This document shows positions 46,013 through 54,926 of a stretch of 64,000 nucleotides of DNA, in pieces; position 1 is the first letter of the stretch; each line of letters opens with the position of its first letter. The DNA lies in the NCBI GenBank assembly GCA_008923315.1, contig WBSF01000008.1:248001-312000 (forward strand), in the 5' to 3' direction. The notes below the pieces were generated by a model, which saw nothing but the letters and a program-made list of their open reading frames with translations, was not told where the DNA came from and made no database searches. This DNA comes from Betaproteobacteria bacterium SCN1 (GTDB lineage Bacteria > Pseudomonadota > Gammaproteobacteria > Burkholderiales > Thiobacillaceae). The position numbers and the translations under genes are program-made.

Positions 46013-47092
46013 ATGCAAGGTCCGTTGATCGATTCACTCACCCGGCAGGGCATCACGCGCCGCACCTTTCTCAAATACTGCGCCACGCTGGCCTCGATGA
46101 TGGCCTTGCCGCCGACCGCCGGCCGCGCGATGGCCGAAGCGATGGCGGCGGCGAAACGTCCCTCGGTGATCTGGCTGCCGTTCCAGGAATGCACGGGCTG
46201 CACCGAATCGATCACGCGGTCGCATTCGCCCACCATCGAGGGCATGATCTTCGACATGATCTCGCTCGACTACCAGGAAACCCTGATGGCCGCGGCGGGT
46301 TTCCAGGCAGAGGAAGCCCGACACAATGCGATGAAGGAAAACGCGGGCAAGTATCTGCTGATCGTCGACGGCTCGATTCCGCTTGCCATCGACGGCGCCT
46401 ATTCGTGCATCGGCGGCCGTTCCAACGTGGACATCCTCAAGGAAGCCGCGGCAGGCTGCGCCGCCATCGTCGCCATGGGTTCGTGCGCCTCCTACGGCGG
46501 CATTCCCAAGGCGAACCCGAACCCGACCGGCGCGGTATCCGTGGCCGACGTCATCAAGGACAAGCCCATCGTCAACATTCCGGGCTGCCCGCCCATTCCC
46601 GTGGTGATGACCGGCGTGCTGGCGCACTACCTCACCTTCGGCGCGCTGCCCGAGCTCGACGACAAGGGCCGGCCCAAGGCCTTCTTCGGCGACACCATCC
46701 ACGATCGCTGCTATCGCCGTCCGTTCTACGACCAGGGCAAGTTCGCCAAGACCTTCGACGACGAAGGCGCGCGCAACGGCTGGTGCCTGTTCGAACTCGG
46801 CTGCAAGGGGCCGGTGACGCACAACGCCTGCGCCACGGTGAAATGGAACGGCGGCACTTCCTGGCCGGTGGAATCCGGGCATGGCTGCCTCGGCTGCTCG
46901 GAGCCGGACTTCTGGGATGCCGGCGGGTTCTACAAGGCGCTGTCGACGCCGGCCGATCCGCTCAGGTTCGCCGCCGCGGCGGCCGTGGTGGGGGCGGGGG
47001 CGGGCGTCGCAGTGAGCTTTGCCAACCGCGCCAAGAAGGATGCGGCCAAGACGGCGCACGAGACGACCACGCTGGCCGACCTGGAGAAATAG
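46013..47092 (+). CDS. [NiFe]-hydrogenase small subunit, Tat-exported
   Basis: This 359-residue electron-transfer subunit has a twin-arginine signal (R16-R17, TRRTFLKYC). Proximal-cluster cysteines are in LPFQECTGCTES (C60, C63) and further on in GSCASYGG and GCPPIP. Medial and distal cluster ligands follow (DRCYRRPFYDQG, FELGCKGP, CLGCSEPDFWD). A C-terminal hydrophobic helix (about 322-345) anchors it to the membrane from the periplasmic side. It pairs with the large subunit at 49481, which is separated from it by isp1, isp2 and an unknown gene, as in HydSL-type clusters. Confidence 0.96.
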   Translation: MQGPLIDSLTRQGITRRTFLKYCATLASMMALPPTAGRAMAEAMAAAKRPSVIWLPFQECTGCTESITRSHSPTIEGMIFDMISLDYQETLMAAAGFQAEEARHNAMKENAGKYLLIVDGSIPLAIDGAYSCIGGRSNVDILKEAAAGCAAIVAMGSCASYGGIPKANPNPTGAVSVADVIKDKPIVNIPGCPPIPVVMTGVLAHYLTFGALPELDDKGRPKAFFGDTIHDRCYRRPFYDQGKFAKTFDDEGARNGWCLFELGCKGPVTHNACATVKWNGGTSWPVESGHGCLGCSEPDFWDAGGFYKALSTPADPLRFAAAAAVVGAGAGVAVSFANRAKKDAAKTAHETTTLADLEK

Positions 47093-47093
47093 C

Positions 47094-47753
47094 ATGACCG
47101 ATCTGCAATTCCTCACCTGGGTCCGCGGCACGGGGCTCAACATCGCCGTGACGATCTTCCTGCTCGGCGTACTGTGGCGCCTGGTCGAAATCTACTCGCT
47201 CGGCCGCAAGCCCGACCTGTCCGCGCCGCGCCATACGCCCGGCGCATCGGGCCTGCATACCGTGTTCCGCCGCTCGCTGCCGCCGCCCGGCATGCTCAAG
47301 CGTTCGCCCGTGAGCTACATCGGCGGCTACATCTTCCACATCGGGCTGGCCATCGTGGTGTTCGGCTTCGGGCCGCACATCCTGCTGGTGAAAGGCCTCA
47401 CCGGCCTGTCCTGGCCCGGGCTGCCTTCGCAGTTCGTGGACATGACGGCGGTGGTGACGATGGCGGCAATGGTGGTGGTGCTGGCCGACCGCATCAACAA
47501 GCCCGTCAAACGCTTCCTCAGCACCTTCGAGGACTGGTTCGCCTGGGTCGTCACCTTCCTGCCCGTGCTGACCGGCTGGATGGCTTTCCAGCATCTGCTG
47601 CTGCCGTACACGACGATGCTCGCGCTGCACATCCTGTCGGTCGAACTGCTGCTGGTGGTGCTGCCGTTCACCAAACTGTTCCACGCCTTCACCCTGATCG
47701 GCTCGCGCTGGTACAACGGTCGGGTCAACGGCCACAAGGGGGTCCCGGTATGA
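47094..47753 (+). CDS. isp1: Isp1-type membrane cytochrome b subunit of the hydrogenase
   Basis: This 219-residue protein has about five membrane helices and resembles nitrate reductase gamma subunit NarI and DsrM. It has histidines suited to heme b (GGYIFHIGLAIVVFGFGPH, ALHILSVELLLVVLPFTKLFHAF). It should pass electrons between the periplasmic hydrogenase and the quinone pool or Isp2. It follows the small-subunit gene by 1 bp and overlaps isp2 by 4 bp (ATGA). Confidence 0.92.
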   Translation: MTDLQFLTWVRGTGLNIAVTIFLLGVLWRLVEIYSLGRKPDLSAPRHTPGASGLHTVFRRSLPPPGMLKRSPVSYIGGYIFHIGLAIVVFGFGPHILLVKGLTGLSWPGLPSQFVDMTAVVTMAAMVVVLADRINKPVKRFLSTFEDWFAWVVTFLPVLTGWMAFQHLLLPYTTMLALHILSVELLLVVLPFTKLFHAFTLIGSRWYNGRVNGHKGVPV

Positions 47754-49018
47754 GCGCCTCTCTCGAAAAGGGCATCCGCGTCCTCAAGGAAGTCATCGAC
47801 GCGCCCATTGCCAGCTATTTCAACAGCTGCGTGCACTGCGGCCTGTGCGCCGAGGCCTGCCTGTTCTACACCGAGACCGGCGACCCGAAGTACACGCCCA
47901 TCCACAAGCTGGAGCCGCTGCGCCGCGTGTACGAGCAGGAATACACGCTGCTCGGCCGGCTGAAGAAGATGGTCGGCCTGTCCAGGGCGGTCACCGACGA
48001 CGAACTCGGGGAATGGCAGGAACTGGTCTACAACAGCTGCACGCTGTGCGGCCGCTGCTCCACGGTCTGTCCGGTGGGCAACGACATCGTCTACATGGTG
48101 CGCAAGTTCCGCGAAGGCATGTCCGCCGCCGGCCATGCGCCGGAAGGCATCAAGGGCGCGGTGAACCGCACCGTCACCGTCGGCAGCCCGATGAACGTGA
48201 AGCTGCCCGCGGTGCAGGCGCAGATGAAGCACGTGGAGGCGGACACCGGCCTGCCGATTCCGCTCGACGTCGAAGGCGCGGAATACATGGTGATGCTGTC
48301 CTCGATGGAGATCATCAACTTCCCCGAGTATCTCGGCGCCATCGCCCGCATCATGCAGCAGGCCGGCAAGACCTGGACGCTGTGTTCGACCGCCTTCGAG
48401 GCGACCAACGCCGGCATCCAGATCGGCAACTCGGACCTGGCGAAGGTGATCGTCTCGCGCATCGTCGACGGCGCGGAGCGGCTCAAGGTCAAGACCGTGA
48501 TCAGCCCCGAGTGCGGCCATGCCTACACGGCCCTGCGCTGGGAGGGCGCCAACCTCGTCGGCCGGCCGTTCGACTTCAAGGTCCAGCACATCATCGAGGT
48601 GCTGGACGAATTCCGGCAGCAGGGCCTGTTGAAGACCGAGGGTTTCGAGACCGACCGGCTGACCTTCCACGATCCCTGCCAGCTGGTGCGCCGCGGCGGC
48701 GTCATCGCGCAGCCGCACACGCTGATGAACATGGTGGCGCAGAATTTCGTCGAGATGCCCGACGCCGGCTTCATGAACTGGTGCTGCGGCGGCGGGGGCG
48801 GGGCCTCGGCGATCGAGGAGGGCGAGGAACTGCGTCTCGAAGCCTTCAAGAAGAAGAAGGCCCAGCTCGAGGCGGTGAAGCCGGATCGCCTGGTGACCGC
48901 CTGCGCCAACTGTCGCATCGTGCTCGAGGAAGGGCTGGAGCATTACCAGATGGACATCCCGGTGGTCGGCCTGACCGAGATGATCGCCGAGCATCTGCCC
49001 GAGAAGAAGGAGGGCTGA
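47750..49018 (+). CDS. isp2: Isp2-type heterodisulfide-reductase-like iron-sulfur protein
   Basis: This 422-residue cytosolic protein resembles HdrD/DsrK. Two [4Fe4S] ferredoxin motifs are near the N-terminus (CVHCGLCAEAC, CTLCGRCSTVC). Two CCG-type domains follow (ISPECGHAYTAL; FHDPCQLVRRGG, MNWCCGGGGG, VTACANCRIVLEEG), which in HdrD-like proteins bind a special active-site cluster for thiol/disulfide chemistry. With Isp1 it should link H2 oxidation to thiol or quinone redox. Isp1/Isp2 genes between the structural genes define the HydSL (group 1e-like) type. Confidence 0.93.
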   Translation: MSASLEKGIRVLKEVIDAPIASYFNSCVHCGLCAEACLFYTETGDPKYTPIHKLEPLRRVYEQEYTLLGRLKKMVGLSRAVTDDELGEWQELVYNSCTLCGRCSTVCPVGNDIVYMVRKFREGMSAAGHAPEGIKGAVNRTVTVGSPMNVKLPAVQAQMKHVEADTGLPIPLDVEGAEYMVMLSSMEIINFPEYLGAIARIMQQAGKTWTLCSTAFEATNAGIQIGNSDLAKVIVSRIVDGAERLKVKTVISPECGHAYTALRWEGANLVGRPFDFKVQHIIEVLDEFRQQGLLKTEGFETDRLTFHDPCQLVRRGGVIAQPHTLMNMVAQNFVEMPDAGFMNWCCGGGGGASAIEEGEELRLEAFKKKKAQLEAVKPDRLVTACANCRIVLEEGLEHYQMDIPVVGLTEMIAEHLPEKKEG

Positions 49019-49021
49019 ACC

Positions 49022-49468
49022 ATGGCCATCAGCAACGACGCCGAATTCAAACGCACCCTGGCCTCGCTGGCCGTGCCGCGGCAACGGCAGGTCGCCGCCC
49101 GCTTCGTGCAGGCGGTGTTTCCGCTTTCCGGCGATGCGCGCATCAAGACCGCGCTGGACGCGGCCGTCCGCCCGGACGTCTCGGACGGCGAACTGGCGAT
49201 GGCGGCGCAGGCCGCCAATACCGCACGGGTGGAAAGCTTCACCCGTTGCGGCCGCGAAACCGACTGGCGCGCCCAGGCCGGCCATTTCGTCGCCAAGGCG
49301 GCGGCAGCCTGCGTGAAGTCGGAGACGCAGGGCGAGAACCTGGCCTGGGAAGCCGCGATGCAGGCCCGCCTGGCGCGCACCTGCGAAACCGTCGCCGAAG
49401 GCACGGGCACCGACAACCGCGAAGCCGAGGCGCAGTACCGCAGCCTCGAAGCGTTTCTGAACAGCTAA
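49022..49468 (+). CDS. Unrecognised 148-residue protein within the hydrogenase operon
   Basis: I do not recognise this protein. It is soluble, Ala-rich and predicted largely helical. It has three Cys (C76, C96, C120) and repeated acidic/aromatic helices (FKRTLASLAVPRQRQVAARF, EAEAQYRSLEAFLNS), and no signal peptide. An AGGAGG ribosome-binding site precedes its ATG, and it sits 3 bp after isp2 and 12 bp before the large-subunit gene, so it is certainly translated with them. In the Allochromatium and Thiocapsa gene orders I know, isp2 is followed directly by the large subunit. A role in assembly or as a cytosolic partner of Isp2 is a guess. Confidence 0.8.
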   Translation: MAISNDAEFKRTLASLAVPRQRQVAARFVQAVFPLSGDARIKTALDAAVRPDVSDGELAMAAQAANTARVESFTRCGRETDWRAQAGHFVAKAAAACVKSETQGENLAWEAAMQARLARTCETVAEGTGTDNREAEAQYRSLEAFLNS

Positions 49469-49480
49469 GGAATCCAGGAC

Positions 49481-51271
49481 ATGACCACAGCACAGCGCGT
49501 CGTCGTCGACCCGATCACCCGCATCGAAGGCCATCTGCGCATCGAGGCGGAAACCGACGCCAGCGGAAAGATCACCAGTGCGTATTCCGCCGGCACCATG
49601 GTGCGCGGCATCGAGATCATCCTGCGCGGCCGCGACCCGCGCGACGCCTGGGCCTTCGCGCAGCGGATCTGCGGCGTCTGCACGCTGGTGCACGGCATCG
49701 CCTCGGTACGCTCGGTGGAAGACGCGCTGCACCGCGCCATCCCCGACTACCGCATTCCGCCCAACGCCGAACTGATCCGCAACCTGATGATCGCCGCGCA
49801 GCACGTGCACGACCACGTGATGCACTTCTATCACCTGCATGCGCTCGACTGGGTCGACGTGGTTTCCGCGCTCAAGGCGGACCCCAAGGCTACCTCGGCG
49901 CTGGCGCAAAGCCTGTCGAGCTACCCGAAATCGTCGCCCGGCTATTTCGCCGACGTGCAGAAGAAGGTCAAGACCTTCGTCGAGCAGGGCCAGCTCGGCA
50001 TCTTCGCCAACGCCTACTGGGGCCACCCGGCCTACAAGCTGCCGCCCGAAGCCAACCTGATGGCCGTGGCGCACTATCTCGACGCCCTGGCCTGGCAGCG
50101 CGACGTGGTGAAGCTGCATGCCATTTTCGGCGGCAAGAATCCGCACCCCAATTTCGTCGTCGGCGGCGTGCCCTCGGCGATCTCGATCCACCCCGGCAGC
50201 GGGCACGGGGCCGGACCGCAATACCGCGGCGGCCAGGATGCCACCGCGCTCAACATGGTCGGCCTGCAGACGGTCGCCAACGTCATCCAGCAGATGCGCG
50301 ACTTCGTCGACCAGGTCTACCTGCCGGATACCCTCGCCATCGCCGGCTTCTACAAGGAGTGGGGCGGCATGGGCGATACCGGCGGCAACTTCCTGTCGTT
50401 CGGCGACCTGCCGTCGAAGAGTTTCTGGGATACCGATTCCTACCTCGTTCCGCGCGGCGTCATCCTGGACCACGACATTTCCACCCTGCATCCGATCGAT
50501 CTGGACGACGACAAGGAAATCCAGGAGTTCGTCAGCCACTCCTGGTACAAGTACGGCGCCGGCGACGCGCAGGGCCTGCACCCGTTCAAGGGCGAAACCG
50601 AACTCAACTACACCGGACCGAAGCCGCCCTACGACTATCTCGACGTGGGCGAGAAGTATTCCTGGCTGAAATCGCCGCGCTGGAAGGGCAAGGCGATGGA
50701 AGTCGGCCCGCTCGCCCGCGTGCTGATGCTCTACGCCAGCGGCAACGCGCAGGCGAAGGAGCTGGTGGGACACACCCTGAAGACCCTGGACGTGCCGGTC
50801 AATGCGCTGTTCTCCACGCTCGGCCGCACCGCCGCACGCACGCTGGAATCCAAGATCATCGCCGACGCCATGCAGGGCTGGTACGACCAGCTGGTGGCCA
50901 ACATCAAGGCCGGCGACGTACGCACCTTCAACGACCAGTACTGGGATCCGTCCACCTGGCCGAAGCACATGCAGGGCGTGGGCCTCATGGAAGCGCCGCG
51001 CGGCGGACTCAGCCACTGGATCGTGATCGACGACGGCAAGATCGCCAATTACCAGGCGGTGGTACCGAGCACCTGGAACGCCGGCCCGCGCGATGCGCAG
51101 GGCCAGCCCGGCGCCTACGAGGCGGCCTTGCAGCACAACCACGTGATGCACGATCCGAAGCAGCCGCTCGAAATCCTGCGCACCATCCATTCCTTCGATC
51201 CCTGCATCGCCTGCGCCGTCCACGTCACCGATCCGGACGGCGAGGAACTGGTGCAGGTAAAAATCAAGTAG
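49481..51271 (+). CDS. [NiFe]-hydrogenase large (catalytic) subunit
   Basis: This 596-residue precursor carries the NiFe site. The L1 motif is QRICGVCTLVHG (C64, C67) and the L2 motif DPCIACAVH (C575, C578, H581). Maturation should cleave after H581 and remove the last 15 residues (VTDPDGEELVQVKIK), using the protease at 45100. VDPITRIEGHLRIE at the start is standard. The assembled heterodimer is carried to the periplasm by the small subunit's Tat signal. Confidence 0.97.
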   Translation: MTTAQRVVVDPITRIEGHLRIEAETDASGKITSAYSAGTMVRGIEIILRGRDPRDAWAFAQRICGVCTLVHGIASVRSVEDALHRAIPDYRIPPNAELIRNLMIAAQHVHDHVMHFYHLHALDWVDVVSALKADPKATSALAQSLSSYPKSSPGYFADVQKKVKTFVEQGQLGIFANAYWGHPAYKLPPEANLMAVAHYLDALAWQRDVVKLHAIFGGKNPHPNFVVGGVPSAISIHPGSGHGAGPQYRGGQDATALNMVGLQTVANVIQQMRDFVDQVYLPDTLAIAGFYKEWGGMGDTGGNFLSFGDLPSKSFWDTDSYLVPRGVILDHDISTLHPIDLDDDKEIQEFVSHSWYKYGAGDAQGLHPFKGETELNYTGPKPPYDYLDVGEKYSWLKSPRWKGKAMEVGPLARVLMLYASGNAQAKELVGHTLKTLDVPVNALFSTLGRTAARTLESKIIADAMQGWYDQLVANIKAGDVRTFNDQYWDPSTWPKHMQGVGLMEAPRGGLSHWIVIDDGKIANYQAVVPSTWNAGPRDAQGQPGAYEAALQHNHVMHDPKQPLEILRTIHSFDPCIACAVHVTDPDGEELVQVKIK

Positions 51272-51305
51272 ATTCGCCTGACAGCACGACACTGGAGATT
51301 CATTT

Positions 51306-51887
51306 ATGCCCTCCCTGAAAAAACCCTACGTCCGACTCGTATTCCCGGCGCTGCTCGCGTTCTACGCGGGCGCGGCGTCCGCGCACACCGGCCACCACGC
51401 GGTCGCCGGGTTCGTCAGCGGATTGAGCCACCCGCTGTCGGGGCTGGACCATCTGCTCGCCATGGTCGCCATCGGCCTGTGGGCGGCGCAGCAGGGCGGA
51501 CGGGCGTTGTGGGCGGTTCCCGCGGCCTTCGTCGGCACCATGGTGCTGGGCGGCGCACTGGCGCTCGCCGGGCTGGCGCTGCCGCACGTCGAAACCGGCA
51601 TCGCCGCTTCGGTGCTGGTGCTGGGCCTGCTGGTCGCGACGCGCCGGCAGTGGGGCGTGGCCATCGGCATGGCGATCGCGGCGGCGTTCGCGCTCTTCCA
51701 CGGCTACGCGCATGGCCTCGAAATGCCACAGGCCACGTCGCCGGTGCTCTATGCGGCCGGCTTCGTGCTGGCCACGGCCACGCTGCACATTGCGGGAATC
51801 GCCGCGAGCCGTGTCGGCCGTTTCGCCATCCAGGGTGCCGGCGTGGCGATCGCCGCCAGCGGCGCGGCCATGCTGCTGGGGTTCTGA
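51306..51887 (+). CDS. hupE: HupE/UreJ-family membrane protein, probable nickel transporter
   Basis: This 193-residue protein has a signal peptide (to about residue 26, GAASA) and six hydrophobic helices. The first contains the HupE motif HPLSGLDHLLAMVAIG, with metal-binding His and Asp; FHGYAHGLEMP is the second conserved His segment. HupE proteins mediate nickel uptake for hydrogenase. It ends the hydrogenase operon, 34 bp after the large subunit. Confidence 0.92.
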   Translation: MPSLKKPYVRLVFPALLAFYAGAASAHTGHHAVAGFVSGLSHPLSGLDHLLAMVAIGLWAAQQGGRALWAVPAAFVGTMVLGGALALAGLALPHVETGIAASVLVLGLLVATRRQWGVAIGMAIAAAFALFHGYAHGLEMPQATSPVLYAAGFVLATATLHIAGIAASRVGRFAIQGAGVAIAASGAAMLLGF

Positions 51888-51973
51888 GCGCGCGTAACGG
51901 TGCACGTCATATGATTACGATTGCCGTCGTCCAGGCATACCGGGCCTGCATGCTGTGGAGATAGGAATGCGCA

Positions 51974-51991
51974 TACCCCGTTCGAGGGGTA
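51974..51991. repeat. Perfect inverted repeat TACCCC-N6-GGGGTA
   Basis: A 6-bp perfect inverted repeat with GTTCGA between the arms is followed at once by an AT-rich patch (51991-52019) unlike flanking DNA. It lies in the 263-bp gap between hupE and the transfer genes. Confidence 0.5.
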
Positions 51992-52041
51992 ATCAATTAT
52001 TTAACATAATATACATTCCACGAATTCAGGAGGGCCAAAGT

Positions 52042-52061
52042 AAAAGCCCTGTGGGGCTTTT
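52042..52061. terminator. Bidirectional intrinsic terminator-like hairpin
   Basis: AAAAGCCC (52042-52049) pairs with GGGCTTTT (52054-52061) around a 4-nt loop, giving an A-flanked and T-flanked stem in both directions. It can end the hydrogenase operon from the left and the DUF4400 gene from the right. Confidence 0.65.
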
Positions 52062-52085
52062 CAGCATGACGTCTGGCCACTTCCC

Positions 52086-52101
52086 TGACCTACATAGGTC
52101 A
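52086..52101. repeat. Perfect palindrome TGACCTA-CA-TAGGTCA
   Basis: A 16-bp perfect inverted repeat with a 2-bp centre lies 50 bp downstream of the DUF4400 stop, in non-coding DNA at the edge of the transfer region. It may be a protein-binding site or part of an element end. Confidence 0.45.
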
Positions 52102-52150
52102 GCATCAAACCGAATAAACACCTGTTTGTCAACGTTGTCGCATCATCCGC

Positions 52151-52876
52151 TTAAAAATATTTCTTGTAAAACTGCCATTGCAGCCGGGTTGCTACTGCGT
52201 ATATCAACGCCAAAGGTACAACGACCCAAAACGGACTCATGGCTACTGGCAGGCATAGATACACCGTGATGGCCGATGCTGCGAACATCAGTTTGGCGAG
52301 CTGTCCGAATTTGTGCATGTCAGCAGACTCGCGGCCTGAACAAGCCCGGCGTATGTAGCGTTCTGCCAACCCGTCGACAGCCCCTAGAACGTATAACAGC
52401 AGGAAAAGCGGCAGCGACGCCATGAGGAAGCCCAGGCGGATACCGTAAACCTGGACGATGTTCATGGCCATGTAGATTTCTCGGGTGTTTCGGGCCACGA
52501 ATTGCGTCAGGTACATCTGGTCGACCTCGTTGACGTGCTGGCCGGAGAGATACGCGTAGGTGGCGTCGTGCAGTGTTGTGGCCTGAAAGAAGAGCCAGTA
52601 CGTCCAGCGCTGGGCGGCAAGCGGCAGCATGACGAACCCGTCAGCATGGGCACCGGACTGCAAAAGTTCGGTTACACGAGCCGTTTCCGACCGAAAAAGC
52701 GCTTCGCTCGCTGCGACCGGATCGTTCCAGTGGTATTTCGCGAACAGGAAGGCCATGGTCAGGGCGATCAGGGCCAGCAGGACGTAGAGCAGAACAGTGC
52801 CGAACAGCCATTTGAGCGGCCAAAGAAATGCCACAGCCACATTGCTGTCGAAGAGCCCTGAACGCCTAGAAGCCAC
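52151..52876 (-). CDS. DUF4400 conjugative-element membrane protein
   Basis: This 241-residue protein has four hydrophobic segments: two near the N-terminus (about 15-50) and more around 150-185 and 200-230. It also has a soluble middle region. The family is found beside traD in SXT/TOL/PFGI-type integrative elements. Function unknown; probably an accessory of the coupling protein. It starts with GTG, overlapping the traD stop by 11 bp. Confidence 0.82.
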   Translation of the reverse strand: MASRRSGLFDSNVAVAFLWPLKWLFGTVLLYVLLALIALTMAFLFAKYHWNDPVAASEALFRSETARVTELLQSGAHADGFVMLPLAAQRWTYWLFFQATTLHDATYAYLSGQHVNEVDQMYLTQFVARNTREIYMAMNIVQVYGIRLGFLMASLPLFLLLYVLGAVDGLAERYIRRACSGRESADMHKFGQLAKLMFAASAITVYLCLPVAMSPFWVVVPLALIYAVATRLQWQFYKKYF

Positions 52877-54926
52877 TGCCTTTACCCTCCACAGTCAACT
52901 GATCCAGATTGCCTGCCTGGCCATCGTATTTCTGCCGCATGCTGGCCGCGATGTCATCCAGCGAAGCCGGAATCGGCGGATGTTCGTCCGGATCCGACAG
53001 CGGCAGGCGGAGCTTATAAAGTTGCCCGCCCTCGATGAGGGCAAAGGCTTGTCCCTTGGGGAGCTGCACCAGGTCCGCCGGCGACAGCATCGGCGCTTCC
53101 TGCGTGCTGATGCGGTCCTCGTTGCGGGTGGTAAAAGCCAGGACTTCCCGGTCGTCCGAGCTGTCCGTCACAGCGCTGGCCTGAATCGAAGTCACCAGCT
53201 GCACGTCGGGCAGCTGGTTGGTCAGGATTTCCGCCGTCTCCTTGTTTTTCACGCGAAGCATGACCAGCGTATTCAGGTTCCCGCCGATCTGGGCGGCCTT
53301 CGCCCGGTCGCCAATACGCGCCTCGACGTCCTGCCAGGTCTGGGTGTAGACCGTCACCTGGAATCCCGCGCCGCCTGCCTTGTTCAGGAGCGGGATGAAC
53401 TCGTCGCCGATCAGTTCGTTGAACTCGTCCGCATGGATCGAGAGTTTCCGCTTGGGCGGTGCCGAGGGCAGGCCGTAGCCCTGATCGAACTTGTATATCT
53501 GGCCAGCGATCGAGGTCAGGTCCGCGAACATCGCGTTGCCGACGGTGCCGGCCACCTCGTAGTCCGACAGGGAGTCCAGGCCGACATAGGCCACCGCACC
53601 GCGTTCGATCACGCTCATCCAGTCGAAAATCGGCCGCGGATCGTCAGGATCGTCGTACTGGGGCGACAGGATGCCGGCGGTTTTTCCGGTGGTGAGCTTT
53701 TCGAGGAGCGGATACAGCGAACTGACCAGCTTTTCGAAGTAGCTCCGGTCGTTCGACAGAATCGACGCGAGACCGTCGGCGATGGGGTCGTGCAAGTTGT
53801 TCTCCCGGACGAACAGCATGGTTTTCATTGCGTCCATCGTGCGGCCGGACTTCATGACTTGCTGGATCTGTGCCTTGTCGAGTTCGATAGCCTCGACTTC
53901 CTGCTCCCAGCCCGGCCGTTCCCGGTCAAGCCAGAACTTGAAATACTCGCTCGCGAGCGCGTCGATGTTGACGGCGTCTTCGTAGATCATCCCGTAGTCG
54001 GGGCGGTATCCCAGGGTGGTTCGGGCGCGCGCGATGACGTTGACGAAGCGCCAGACGAATTCCTTGAAGGCCGCGGACTGGCCTTCGCCGGGCAGCTGAC
54101 CGGCAATCCGGGTGCTGACCTCTGTGGTGCGCGCGAAATTGCCGATGGGGTTGTAGCGCGCGCTCTGGTCGGGATAGCCGAGATGGAACATGTAGAACTC
54201 GCGTCCGGCCAGCGCAGCCTCGATATAGCAACGGGTCATCAGCCCCGCATCGCCTTTGGGATCGAACACGATCACCACGTCGCCGCGACGGATGTCCTGG
54301 GTGATGAGAACTTCGGCCAGCCGGGTTTTGCCGACGCGGGTGGTACCCAGAACCAGCATGTGCCCCGGCCGCTCGACCAGATCCATACTGACTTCCGTTT
54401 CCTCCGGCTCCAGGCCGTGGATCACAGGGTCGCCGCCTACGGGCGGCAATGGTGCCACGGGGTTCCACCAGGTTTCCCGGCGGGTCAGTTGTGCAACCCA
54501 CCCGGTCAGGCCTCCCCTCCCCTCGTTTCTGATCTCGAAACGGCGTGCCCAGGTATAGGAAGGCGATTGAGTAATGTACGACCGGTTCTTCGGGTCGCGC
54601 GCGAGCGCCAGACGCTGGGTATGCCGCTGATCCCACTTGAAGCCCAGGCCGAGGAACAGACGCGTCCTGGAGACAGGAATGTCGGCCGACTTGACGATGT
54701 ACTTGGGCAATCGGATGAGGTTGCGCTGGAAACGCGAAACCCGGATACCCTGCCGGGCACGCCAGGCAGCATGACCGAGCAGACCGATAGCGGCAGCGCC
54801 CACGACTTCCTTGGGCAGGAAGAACCATTCATGCGCGCTCAGCAGCAGGATGGCTCCGGACAGGGAAGCAAAGGCGGGCACGTATTCGACCGCCGGCCGG
54901 AACAGATTCTCGATCGGATAACTCAT
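52866..54926 (-). CDS. traD: Type IV coupling protein TraD (SXT/TOL subfamily)
   Basis: This 686-residue inner-membrane ATPase brings the relaxase-DNA complex to the type IV secretion channel. Two N-terminal membrane helices (about 18-34 and 42-56) precede the ATPase domain, which has Walker A LGTTRVGKTRL (194-201) and Walker B IHADEFNELIGDEF. The ATG at 54926 lies in an ATGA overlap with traI, and the start MSYPIENLFRP is typical. Upstream in-frame codons belong to traI antisense to its end. Confidence 0.92.
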   Translation of the reverse strand: MSYPIENLFRPAVEYVPAFASLSGAILLLSAHEWFFLPKEVVGAAAIGLLGHAAWRARQGIRVSRFQRNLIRLPKYIVKSADIPVSRTRLFLGLGFKWDQRHTQRLALARDPKNRSYITQSPSYTWARRFEIRNEGRGGLTGWVAQLTRRETWWNPVAPLPPVGGDPVIHGLEPEETEVSMDLVERPGHMLVLGTTRVGKTRLAEVLITQDIRRGDVVIVFDPKGDAGLMTRCYIEAALAGREFYMFHLGYPDQSARYNPIGNFARTTEVSTRIAGQLPGEGQSAAFKEFVWRFVNVIARARTTLGYRPDYGMIYEDAVNIDALASEYFKFWLDRERPGWEQEVEAIELDKAQIQQVMKSGRTMDAMKTMLFVRENNLHDPIADGLASILSNDRSYFEKLVSSLYPLLEKLTTGKTAGILSPQYDDPDDPRPIFDWMSVIERGAVAYVGLDSLSDYEVAGTVGNAMFADLTSIAGQIYKFDQGYGLPSAPPKRKLSIHADEFNELIGDEFIPLLNKAGGAGFQVTVYTQTWQDVEARIGDRAKAAQIGGNLNTLVMLRVKNKETAEILTNQLPDVQLVTSIQASAVTDSSDDREVLAFTTRNEDRISTQEAPMLSPADLVQLPKGQAFALIEGGQLYKLRLPLSDPDEHPPIPASLDDIAASMRQKYDGQAGNLDQLTVEGKGSGF

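Noticed and set aside
47327-51292. A 1321-codon open frame on the minus strand antisense to the hydrogenase genes
   Set aside because: It lies opposite four genes with intact cofactor motifs, is low in complexity (rich in Gly, Arg, His, Ala), and reflects GC-rich third positions rather than a real protein.
51974-51991. A tRNA T-arm-like GTTCGA inside an inverted repeat
   Set aside because: The base after the loop is G rather than the required C61, and no acceptor, D or anticodon arm can be drawn around it; it is not a tRNA or obvious tRNA remnant.
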